64,000 nt of DNA from Nonomuraea ceibae (GTDB taxonomy: Bacteria > Actinomycetota > Actinomycetes > Streptosporangiales > Streptosporangiaceae), in the NCBI RefSeq assembly GCF_019396325.1, contig NZ_JAHKRO010000024.1, forward strand, positions 28,050 to 92,049, given 5' to 3'. The position numbers and the translations under genes are program-made. The notes beneath the pieces are model-generated. The model saw only the letters and a program-made list of their open reading frames with translations, made no database searches and was not told the origin of the DNA. How positions within the stretch are numbered: the first letter of the stretch is position 1; each line of letters begins with the position of its first letter. Below are positions 25,130 to 32,381 of the stretch, one piece after another.

Positions 25130-25785
25130 CCGTCGTCGTCGCACCCGTCGCCGGGGGTGGCGAGCTGCGTGATCGGGGTCTGCCCGGTACGCGCCGCCAC
25201 CTCGTCGACGGCGGCCGCGAACGTCTCCACGGGCTGCGCCCCCGACACCGCGAACTGCTCCTCGAACAGGAACAGCGGCACCCCGGTGATCCCGAGCCGC
25301 GCGGCCCGCGCCACCTGCTCGCGCACCGCGTCCGCGCCCTCGCCGGTGTCGCGCACGCCCGTCTCGGCGGCCAGTTTCGCCAGCACCTCCGGGTCGCCGA
25401 CGTTCAGCCCGTCGGTGAAGTGCGCCCGGAACAGCCGCCCGGTCATCTCCTCCCCCAGGCCCTGCCCGGTGGCGACCTCGACGAGCCGGTGCGCCTCGAA
25501 CGTGTTGGCGCTGATCGCCTGGTCGAAGCGCAGGTCGAGGCCGTCCTCGGCGCCGGCGGCAGTGACCCGGGAGGTCATCTGCGCCACGTTCGGGCCGAAC
25601 TTGCGCTCCAGCGCGGGAATCAGCGGCTCGCCCTCGGCCGGGGCGTCCGGGTTGAGCTGGTACGGGCGCATCGTCACGTCGATGACCCCGCCCTTGGCCC
25701 GGAACGCCTCAGCGGCACGGGCGAACCGGGTGTGCCCGATATAGCACCAGGGGCAGACGATGTCAGAGAAAATCTCAACCTTCAC
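25114..25785 (-). CDS. DsbA-family oxidoreductase, FrnE-like
   Basis: A 223-residue cytoplasmic thioredoxin-fold protein of the FrnE/DsbA-like branch. The redox motif is CPWC (Cys11, Cys14) after VEIFSDIV; the cis-Pro loop is TGVPLFLF. An inserted helical domain lies between. The C-terminus has a further CDDDGYC pair, which could add a second redox or metal site. FrnE-like proteins act in polyketide pathways or oxidative stress, but no such cluster is near. The GTG start (25783-25785) gives the usual length. Confidence 0.85.
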   Translation of the reverse strand: MKVEIFSDIVCPWCYIGHTRFARAAEAFRAKGGVIDVTMRPYQLNPDAPAEGEPLIPALERKFGPNVAQMTSRVTAAGAEDGLDLRFDQAISANTFEAHRLVEVATGQGLGEEMTGRLFRAHFTDGLNVGDPEVLAKLAAETGVRDTGEGADAVREQVARAARLGITGVPLFLFEEQFAVSGAQPVETFAAAVDEVAARTGQTPITQLATPGDGCDDDGYCAV

Positions 25786-25844
25786 GCCCAACCACAACCA
25801 CACCCCCGCCCCGCTGATTCCAGCCCCCGCCCGGACCGGCGGTG

Positions 25845-26741
25845 TCAGCCGGAGGCCAGCTCCTCCAGGCGGTACGGCAGGTAGGCCGAGCCGTCGACGA
25901 GCGCCGACGCGCCACGCCACCAGCCGAACCACTCGCCGCTGCGCCACATCCAGTCGACCCGCTCGATCGCCGCCACCACGTCCCCGACGCTCTCCCACCG
26001 CTCCCCGAGCTGCGCCGCCGTCGCGCCGTGCCGCAGCGCCCAGTCACGCAGGATCCGCACCGCCTCCGCCTCGACCGGCCGCGCGTACGGGTCCGGCTCC
26101 TCGCCCGGCAGCCGGTGCGGCCCGAGCCCGGCCGCCACCCCCCAGCTCCACTGCGCCTCGGCGGGCCGCGAATAACGCAGCGAGTGGAAGTCCAGGTTGG
26201 AGCCCAGCTCCTCGTCGGGACGCCGCGTGACGACCGCGTCCAGCCTCCCCCCGGCGTCGAAGTGCACCACCAGCCGCTGCCCCGGCCGCACCCCCTCGGG
26301 CAGCGCGAAACGGTCCTCGGCATGCCAGGAGTTCAGGTCCACCTCGGCGACCGGCTTGCCCCACAGCGCGTCGGCGGCGTCGTCGGACGCCCACGCGGCC
26401 AGCATCTCCAGCGCCGTCAGGTCGGTCCACGGCTCGATCGCCACGGCCGTGCGCAACACCTCGTCCGGCGCGGGCAGCTTCCCGCCCCTGGGGCGCGTCC
26501 ACCACTCCACGCCCAGCTCCCGCGTGCCGACCAGCAGCGCGGCGATCGCCGCCAGCTCCGCCGACCGCCGCGTCAGCGACGCGCCCAGGACCAGCCCGAG
26601 ACACCGCTCGCACCGCTCCTCGCCGACCACCGGACGCGCCTCGGCCACCAGCGACCCGGCGGTCGGGCGATCGTCGCCCAGCAGGTTGCGGATCACTCGT
26701 CTGGCCTCGGTCCTGGCGTCTTCAGCGTGTGCCTGCCGCAT
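25845..26741 (-). CDS. Protein of unknown function
   Basis: A 298-residue soluble protein that I do not recognise. It is rich in Trp in its C-terminal third (WMWRSGEWFGWW), has charged, Ala-rich helices at the N-terminus (RRVIRNLLGD) and a CERC pair near 44-47. Coding character is strong on this strand. It lies 59 bp upstream of the FrnE-like gene on the same strand, so the two may be co-transcribed. No signal peptide or membrane helix is seen. Confidence 0.65.
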   Translation of the reverse strand: MRQAHAEDARTEARRVIRNLLGDDRPTAGSLVAEARPVVGEERCERCLGLVLGASLTRRSAELAAIAALLVGTRELGVEWWTRPRGGKLPAPDEVLRTAVAIEPWTDLTALEMLAAWASDDAADALWGKPVAEVDLNSWHAEDRFALPEGVRPGQRLVVHFDAGGRLDAVVTRRPDEELGSNLDFHSLRYSRPAEAQWSWGVAAGLGPHRLPGEEPDPYARPVEAEAVRILRDWALRHGATAAQLGERWESVGDVVAAIERVDWMWRSGEWFGWWRGASALVDGSAYLPYRLEELASG

Positions 26742-26849
26742 ACCGCCACGCTACGCCCGGAGATCCTTTTCCGCGAGAGTCCACCCTGCACACAAACCCA
26801 CCGGTCACCCCGCCACCGCGGGCCCGAGGGTGGGCGGCCCCCCGGGGGG

Positions 26850-27509
26850 TCAGCGGCGGGAGCGGCCGAAGAGCCAGCCGACGGCGGCGCTGCCGAGCGC
26901 GACGCCCGCGCCCATGCCGAACGCGGCCAGCATCACCCAGGGCCGCGTCTCGGCGGGCTGTCTGGCGGGACGTTCGTAGACGGGGGGCGCCGGGGCCGGG
27001 GGGTGGGCGCCGTTGGGGGACGGGAGTTCGCCGGTGGCCACGGCCTCGGGTGCGGGGGCGTCCGGGGCCCCGGCGGTGCGGAGGTGCCGGTCGACGGCGG
27101 TGAAGAAGTCGCCGGCGGTGCGGCGGGCGACGGACCCGAGCATGCGCTGCCCGACGCCGCCGATCATGCCGCCGACGACCGCGTCCGCGTCGTAGTCGAC
27201 GCGGGTGCCGCCGTCCACCTCGCTGAGGCGTACGCGGACGGTGGCGTCGACCGTGCCGGGCGCGCCCTGGCCGCGGGCGCGCAGGACGAAGGTCTCGGGC
27301 GGCGAGGGGTCGGCGAGCGCGACCTCGCCCCGGTAGACGCCCTTGAGCGAGGCGACCCCGGCGTTGACGGTCATCCGGTACGTGTCGGGCCCGGTCTCCT
27401 CCAGGCGCTCGCAGCCCGGGATGGTGCGCACGAGCACCGCCGGATCCTGCAGGGCGGCCCACACGCGGTCTCTGTCGACGCCGATCACGGCGCTGCCTGC
27501 GACTTTCAC
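26850..27509 (-). CDS. coxG: CoxG-like SRPBCC protein with C-terminal membrane anchor
   Basis: A 219-residue protein of the carbon monoxide dehydrogenase subunit G family. The START/SRPBCC fold spans 1-150 (VWAALQDPAVLVRTIPGCE, then GVASLKGVYRGEV and VDATVRVRLSE). A Pro-rich linker of about 45 residues leads to a membrane segment (WVMLAAFGMGAGVALGSAAV) and a short basic tail. In Oligotropha, CoxG recruits the CO dehydrogenase to the membrane. Here it lies about 5 kb from the form-II molybdenum hydroxylase genes at 32378-36059 and is separated from them by cydAB. It diverges from the deacetylase gene. Confidence 0.83.
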   Translation of the reverse strand: MKVAGSAVIGVDRDRVWAALQDPAVLVRTIPGCERLEETGPDTYRMTVNAGVASLKGVYRGEVALADPSPPETFVLRARGQGAPGTVDATVRVRLSEVDGGTRVDYDADAVVGGMIGGVGQRMLGSVARRTAGDFFTAVDRHLRTAGAPDAPAPEAVATGELPSPNGAHPPAPAPPVYERPARQPAETRPWVMLAAFGMGAGVALGSAAVGWLFGRSRR

Positions 27510-27607
27510 ACCGCCACTCTAGAAAGCCGCCGGCCCCGGCGATAAGGGCAACACCTGACCAACGCGGATTGCGTACGTGGTGATCGGGACTGGCAGGATG
27601 GTTCGGC

Positions 27608-28465
27608 ATGTACGGGGGACGGGCGCGGCGGGGCGCGGCGATCGCCGCGGTGCTGCTGATGGCGGGGTGCGCGGCGGAGCCGGCGCGGCAGGACGGCGGC
27701 GCGGCGCGGGAGAGCGGCGCGGCACGCAAGCCGGCGACGGCCGGGACGAGGACGCCGGGCCCGCAGGGGGTGGCGCCGAGGCCGGGCGAGGTGGGGCGGA
27801 TCCGGGCGTCGGGCGGGCTGCCGCCGGTGGTGAGCTCGATCCCGACCAGGCGCAAGGTCGTGTTCCTGACGATCGACGACGGCTGGGAGCAGGATCCGGG
27901 GTTCGTGAGGCAGATCCGGGAGGAGCGGATCCCGATGACCGCGTTCGCGATGCGGGACGCGGTGGAGGCGGAGGGGACGCCGGACCAGTCGGGCGGCGAG
28001 GCACGCTTCGTCGGCGCGGGCAAGTGGGGATATTTTCGGCAGTTGCGTGACGCGGGCGTCCCGATCGAGAACCACACGCTCACCCACCCCGACCTCAGCC
28101 GGATGGGCTACGACGCCCAGCGCCGGGAGATCTGCGGCGCCTCCACGCTGATCCGCAAGCAGACCGGCGCCCGGCCGACCCTGTTCAGGCCGCCGTTCGG
28201 CGCGTACAACTCCGGCACCCTGCGCGCGGCCGGGAGCTGCGGCATCGACGCCGTGCTGCTGTGGACCGCGACCGTCCAGCCGGGCGGCAAGATCGCCTAC
28301 CAGGTGCCCGACAAGCGGCTGCGCCCGGGCGACATCCTGCTGATGCACTTCCGCCCCAATCTGGCCAGGGACTTCCGGATCCTGGTCAAGAAGATCAAGC
28401 GCCGCGGCTACGAGCTGGGCGACCTGCGGGCGTACCTGGACGCCGCCGTCCGTCCCGGGGCGTAG
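27608..28465 (+). CDS. Polysaccharide deacetylase (NodB-like) lipoprotein
   Basis: A 285-residue surface lipoprotein: lipobox LMAGC with Cys21, a low-complexity Ala/Arg/Gly linker to about 75, then a CE4 deacetylase domain. Motifs are TIDDG (Asp90, Asp91), HTLTHP with metal-ligand His156 and His160, RPPFG (194-198), and a late LLMHF with the catalytic His. It would remove acetyl groups from cell-wall or extracellular polysaccharide. The ATG at 27608 gives the lipobox directly. It precedes cydA by 171 bp, with stacked palindromes in between, so the two are probably separately transcribed. Confidence 0.87.
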   Translation: MYGGRARRGAAIAAVLLMAGCAAEPARQDGGAARESGAARKPATAGTRTPGPQGVAPRPGEVGRIRASGGLPPVVSSIPTRRKVVFLTIDDGWEQDPGFVRQIREERIPMTAFAMRDAVEAEGTPDQSGGEARFVGAGKWGYFRQLRDAGVPIENHTLTHPDLSRMGYDAQRREICGASTLIRKQTGARPTLFRPPFGAYNSGTLRAAGSCGIDAVLLWTATVQPGGKIAYQVPDKRLRPGDILLMHFRPNLARDFRILVKKIKRRGYELGDLRAYLDAAVRPGA

Positions 28466-28566
28466 CGGGCGGTCCGTCGCGCGGGTGACGCGCCCGGCGG
28501 GGGCGCTCCGGCATCGTTGAACGGCCTGATGGGGGCGCGTTGTGACGAAGATCGCATCGCATTGCT

Positions 28567-28612
28567 CTACGGCTTGTAGTACTACTTCAAGTAGACGCAC
28601 TACAGGCTGTAG
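28567..28612. promoter_or_regulatory. Three tandem 13-bp palindromes upstream of cydAB
   Basis: CTACGGCTTGTAG (28567-28579), CTACTTCAAGTAG (28582-28594) and CTACAGGCTGTAG (28600-28612) form a ladder with the shared frame CTAC-N5-GTAG; the second and third are perfect 6-1-6 palindromes. Between the first two, GTAGTACTAC adds another dyad. The array ends 25 bp before the cydA ATG, so it spans the promoter or leader. The TACTAC/GTAGTA half-sites resemble BlaI/CopY-family operators; this is not a Rex-type site. Confidence 0.7.
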
Positions 28613-28636
28613 AGCTAACGGACGCGGTGAGGGGAA

Positions 28637-29980
28637 ATGGACGCACTGGATCTCGCACGGTGGCAGTTCGGGGTGACCACCGTCTACCACTTTCTGTTCG
28701 TGCCGCTGACGATCGGCCTGGGCGTCTTCGTGGCCGGGCTGCAGACCGCGTGGCATCGCACCGGCAAGGAGCAGTACCTGCGGCTGACGAAGTTCTTCGG
28801 GAAGCTGTTCCTGATCAACTTCGCGATGGGCGTGGTCACCGGCATCGTGCAGGAGTTCCAGTTCGGCATGAACTGGTCGGAGTACTCGGTGTTCGTCGGC
28901 GACGTGTTCGGGGCGCCGCTGGCGATGGAGGCGCTGCTGGCGTTCTTCATGGAGTCGACGTTCCTGGGCCTGTGGATCTTCGGCTGGGACCGGCTGCCCA
29001 AGCGGGTGCACCTGGCGACGATCTGGGCGGCGGCGATCGGCTCGAACATCTCCGCCTACTTCATCCTGGCGGCCAACGCGTGGATGAAGCACCCGGTCGG
29101 CTACGAGGTCGTCGACGGCAAGGCCAGGATGACCGACCTGTGGGCGGTGCTGACCAACTCCACCGCGCTGGCGCAGGTGCCGCACGTGGTCGGGGCGGCG
29201 TTCGTGGTGGCCGGCGGGTTCGTGCTGGCGGTGTGCGGCTACTGGCTGCTGCGCACCAAGGAGGACATGTGGCGCAGCGCGGCGCGCGCCGCGCTGGTCA
29301 TGACGGCGATCGCGGGCGCGGTCGTGGCCCTCACGGGCGACACCTCCGCCAAGCTCATGTACGAGCAGCAGCCGATGAAGCTGGCCGCGGCCGAGGGCCT
29401 GGAGCGCGACACGGCCGGGGCGCCGTTCTCGATCGCGCCGGGGATCGAGATCCCCAAGGTGCTGAGCTTCCTGTCCACCAACGACCCGGACGCCGTCGTC
29501 CAGGGCACCGAGGACCTGCAGGCGCGCTTCGAGAAGGAGTTCGGCCCCGGCGACTACCGCCCCGACGAGACCGTCGTGTTCTGGTCGTTCCGGGTGATGA
29601 TCGTGTTCGGGATGGCGACGGTCGGACTGTCGGTGCTGGGACTGTGGCTGATGCGGCGCAGGCGGGAGATGCCGCGCTGGCTGGCCAGGGCGCTGCTGTG
29701 GGCGCTGCCGCTGCCGCTGCTGGCGGTGACCGCCGGCTGGCTGCTCAGCGAGGTGGGCCGCCAGCCGTGGACGGTCGCGGGCGAGCTGCTGACCGCCTCC
29801 AGCGTCTCCCCCGGCGTCTCGCTCGCCGAGGTCGCGACCTCACTGGCGATCTTCACGCTGGTGTACGGGGCGCTGACCGTGGCCGAGATCGTGCTGCTGG
29901 CCAGGCACGTGCGCAAGGGCCCGGACGAGCACGAGCCCGTCCCGGCCGCCGAGCGGCGCGAACCGTCCCTGATGTACTGA
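28637..29980 (+). CDS. cydA: Cytochrome bd ubiquinol/menaquinol oxidase subunit I
   Basis: A 447-residue multi-pass membrane protein carrying the hemes of the bd-type quinol oxidase. Conserved features are YHFLFVPLTIG with heme-ligand His18, the NFAMGVVTGIVQEFQFG helix, EALLAFFMESTFLG with the proton-channel glutamate, QQPMKLAAAEG of the Q-loop and GRQPW near the C-terminus. The Q-loop is short, as in Gram-positive CydA. It reduces O2 to water at the membrane and is typically used at low oxygen. GAGGGGAA precedes the ATG. It is followed after 10 bp by cydB; no cydCD is in the window. Confidence 0.95.
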   Translation: MDALDLARWQFGVTTVYHFLFVPLTIGLGVFVAGLQTAWHRTGKEQYLRLTKFFGKLFLINFAMGVVTGIVQEFQFGMNWSEYSVFVGDVFGAPLAMEALLAFFMESTFLGLWIFGWDRLPKRVHLATIWAAAIGSNISAYFILAANAWMKHPVGYEVVDGKARMTDLWAVLTNSTALAQVPHVVGAAFVVAGGFVLAVCGYWLLRTKEDMWRSAARAALVMTAIAGAVVALTGDTSAKLMYEQQPMKLAAAEGLERDTAGAPFSIAPGIEIPKVLSFLSTNDPDAVVQGTEDLQARFEKEFGPGDYRPDETVVFWSFRVMIVFGMATVGLSVLGLWLMRRRREMPRWLARALLWALPLPLLAVTAGWLLSEVGRQPWTVAGELLTASSVSPGVSLAEVATSLAIFTLVYGALTVAEIVLLARHVRKGPDEHEPVPAAERREPSLMY

Positions 29981-29990
29981 GGAGCTGGTC

Positions 29991-30896
29991 ATGATCGATC
30001 TGTGGTTCGTCATCATCGCCTTCCTCTGGACGGGCTACTTCGTCCTGGAGGGCTTCGACTTCGGCGTGGGCCTGCTGGCCCCGTTCGTCAGCCGGACGCC
30101 GGCCGAGCAGCGGCAGGCCCTGCAGACGATCGGCCCGGTGTGGGACGGCAACGAGGTGTGGCTGATCACCGCCGTCGGCGCCATGTTCGCCGCCTTCCCC
30201 GCCTGGTACGCGGGCATGTTCAGCGGCTTCTACATCCCGGTCATGCTGGTGCTGCTCGGGCTGATCGTGCGCGGGGTGGGCCTGGAGTGGCGCGGCAAGG
30301 TGGCCAAGCCGTTCTGGTGCGACCTGGGCATCACGGTCGGCAGCGCGCTGCCCGCGTTCGTGTGGGGCACGGTCTTCGCCGACCTGCTGTTCGGCAGCGC
30401 GACGGCGGCGCTGATGGGCGGCGTGTTCTCGCTGGCGGTGTGCCTGCTGCACGGCGCGGTGTTCCTGGCGCTGCGCACCGACGGGCCGGTGCGGCGGCGC
30501 GCCAGGACCGCCGCGCTGGCCGTGAGCGTCGTGGTGGTCCCGGTGGCCGTGGTCGCGCTGTCGGCGGTGGGCACGATCCCGGCGCTGGCCGCGATGGGGG
30601 CCGTGGCGGCGGCGACGGCGCTGGTGTGGCGGCGCCGCGAGGGCTGGGCGTTCACCGCGATGGCGGCGGCGCTGGTGCTGGTGTCGGTGGCGGTGTTCAC
30701 CGAGCTGAGGGGCGCGCCGCTGCCGGGCCTGACGCTGGCCGAGGCGGCCTCCGGGCCCTACACGCTGACGATGCTGAGCTGGATCGGGCTGATCGCGCTG
30801 CCGTTCGTGCTCGGCTACCAGGGGTGGACGTACTGGGTGTTCAGGAAGCGCGTCACGCTCCCGGTGGTCAGTAGCCCGCCGCGGGCGACTGTGTGA
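29991..30896 (+). CDS. cydB: Cytochrome bd oxidase subunit II
   Basis: A 301-residue membrane subunit with about eight to nine helices, at the short end for CydB. The start DLWFVIIAFLWTGYFVLEGF DFG region, GPVWDGNEVWLI and the VRGVGLEWRGK loop are diagnostic. It pairs with CydA. GAGGAGCTGGTC precedes the ATG. The end is unusual: the stop codon lies inside the first copy of a 30-bp tandem repeat and overlaps the 3' end of the opposite-strand lipoprotein gene by 29 bp. Confidence 0.93.
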   Translation: MIDLWFVIIAFLWTGYFVLEGFDFGVGLLAPFVSRTPAEQRQALQTIGPVWDGNEVWLITAVGAMFAAFPAWYAGMFSGFYIPVMLVLLGLIVRGVGLEWRGKVAKPFWCDLGITVGSALPAFVWGTVFADLLFGSATAALMGGVFSLAVCLLHGAVFLALRTDGPVRRRARTAALAVSVVVVPVAVVALSAVGTIPALAAMGAVAAATALVWRRREGWAFTAMAAALVLVSVAVFTELRGAPLPGLTLAEAASGPYTLTMLSWIGLIALPFVLGYQGWTYWVFRKRVTLPVVSSPPRATV

Positions 30897-31311
30897 CACG
30901 GTCGCCCGCCGCGGGCGACTGTGTGACGCGGTGGTCCGACAGGTGCAGGTCGCCGTCGAGCGGTTCCTGCAGCTTGCGCAGGACCTTGAGGTCGGCCAGC
31001 ACCGTCCACAGCGGCCCCACCAGGTGCGGCTTGTACTCGGGGGCGGTGTCCATCCAGGCGTTCTTGCCCTCCTCGGTGACGAACGTGCTGACGAAGAAGC
31101 GGCCGGCCTCGGTCTTGCAGTAGCCGGTGCGGATGTCGGCGGCGTCGACCTGCATGCGGGGCGTGCAGCCGACCTTGGCGGCGAGCTGCTCCACGGTGAG
31201 GGGGGCGGCGGGCTCGGGGTTCGGGACGCCGCCGCCCTCGGCGCCGGGCGCGCACGCGGCGGCGAGCCCGGCCAGCAGCGCGAGGGCGGCCAGACATGGA
31301 CGAGTCTTCAT
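30868..31311 (-). CDS. Small putative lipoprotein of unknown function
   Basis: A 147-residue protein with a lipoprotein signal (KTRPCLAALALLAGLAAAC; Cys in the LAAAC lipobox at about 20) and a compact soluble domain containing two conserved-looking Cys (GCTPRMQ, GYCKTEAG). I do not recognise a family. The ATG is at 31309-31311 and CCTCCGC lies just before it. The last 20 residues are a tandem RVTQSPAAG(D/Y) duplication encoded by the 30-bp repeat that also carries the end of cydB on the other strand. Confidence 0.65.
   Translation of the reverse strand: MKTRPCLAALALLAGLAAACAPGAEGGGVPNPEPAAPLTVEQLAAKVGCTPRMQVDAADIRTGYCKTEAGRFFVSTFVTEEGKNAWMDTAPEYKPHLVGPLWTVLADLKVLRKLQEPLDGDLHLSDHRVTQSPAAGDRVTQSPAAGY
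30874..30933. repeat. 30-bp tandem duplication carrying hairpins at convergent gene ends
   Basis: Two 30-bp units (30874-30903 and 30904-30933) differ at two positions. Each begins with GCCCGCCGCGGGC, a hairpin with CCG loop, and continues with GACTGTGTGAC. The first unit supplies the cydB stop; both encode the C-terminus of the opposite-strand lipoprotein. A duplicated terminator-like hairpin at a tail-to-tail junction is the simplest reading. Confidence 0.8.
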
Positions 31312-31358
31312 GTGCGGAGGTACGCACAGGCGGGCGGCCCGGTTCAGCGCGCGATGGT

Positions 31359-32381
31359 TCAGCGCAGGATGACGCAGCCCCGGGCGGCCAGCTCGCGCAG
31401 CACCGGCGGGTCGCCGTCGAGCTTGTTCCAGCGCAGGTCCAGCTTGTCCACGTACGGCAGGCGTTCCGGGAGGTCGCGCAGCCGGTTGTTGCGCAGGTCG
31501 AGGTGGCTGAGCCGGTCCAGCTTGGCCAGCTCGGCGGGCACGGCGCGCAGATGGTTGTCGCGCAGGTCGAGCGTCCGCAGCTCGGCCAGCTCGCCGACGG
31601 AGGCGGGCAGCGCGGTCAGCCGGTTGCCGCGCAGGTGCAGCTCGCGCAGCCGGGTCAGGCCGCCGATGCTCTCGGGCAGCTCCGTCAGCTGGTTGTCGTA
31701 GAGCCGCAGCTCCACCAGCGACGCCATCCGGCCGATCGTGGCGGGGAGCCGGGTGAGCCGGTTGCCGGTCAGGTTGAGGTAGCCCAGCCGGTCGAGCCTG
31801 CCGAGGGTGTCGGGGACCTCGGTGAGGCCGTTGTCGCTGGCGTACAGGTAGTCGGTGAGGGGCAGCTCGCCCAGCTCGGGCGGCAGCGCGGTGAGCCGGT
31901 TGTGGCCCAGGTCGAGCATGCGCAGCCGGGTCAGGCGGGCGACGGCGGGCGGGATCGACGTCAGCGCGTTCTCGGCCAGGTTGAGCGATTCGAGCCGGGT
32001 CAGCTCCCACACGGCGCCGGGCACGGCGCTCAGCCGGTTGCCGCCGACGGCCAGGTGGCGCAGGCCCGGAGGGAGCCGGTCGGGGATGGCCTCGACGGCG
32101 TTGCCGTACAGGAAGAGGCTCTCCAGCCCCGGCGGGCAGGCGGGGAACGCGGTGAGCGCGTTGCCGTCGAGGTGGAGCTCGCGCAGCGCGGCGAGCCCCG
32201 ACAGGTCGGGCAGCGAGCGCAGCCGGTTGCCGTCGAGCCGCAGCTCCTCCAGCGCGGTCAGCCCGGTCACGCTCGCGGGCAGCTCGGTCAGCTCGTTCCA
32301 GGCCAGGTCGACGACGCGGGCGCCGGCGGGCAGGGCGGGGGGCGCGGTCAGGCCCGCGGCGGGCGCGCGCAGCTCGCTCAC
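31359..32381 (-). CDS. Leucine-rich repeat protein
   Basis: A 340-residue cytoplasmic protein made of about twelve 22-24-residue leucine-rich repeats of the pattern LxxLxLxxNxLxxLPxxxxxLxxL, from about residue 25 to the end. No signal peptide, membrane segment or other domain. The GTG start (32379-32381) overlaps the stop of the molybdenum-hydroxylase large subunit as GTGA, so it is translated from the same transcript. Such a partner for this enzyme family is unusual; a scaffold or maturation role is only an inference. Confidence 0.85.
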   Translation of the reverse strand: MSELRAPAAGLTAPPALPAGARVVDLAWNELTELPASVTGLTALEELRLDGNRLRSLPDLSGLAALRELHLDGNALTAFPACPPGLESLFLYGNAVEAIPDRLPPGLRHLAVGGNRLSAVPGAVWELTRLESLNLAENALTSIPPAVARLTRLRMLDLGHNRLTALPPELGELPLTDYLYASDNGLTEVPDTLGRLDRLGYLNLTGNRLTRLPATIGRMASLVELRLYDNQLTELPESIGGLTRLRELHLRGNRLTALPASVGELAELRTLDLRDNHLRAVPAELAKLDRLSHLDLRNNRLRDLPERLPYVDKLDLRWNKLDGDPPVLRELAARGCVILR

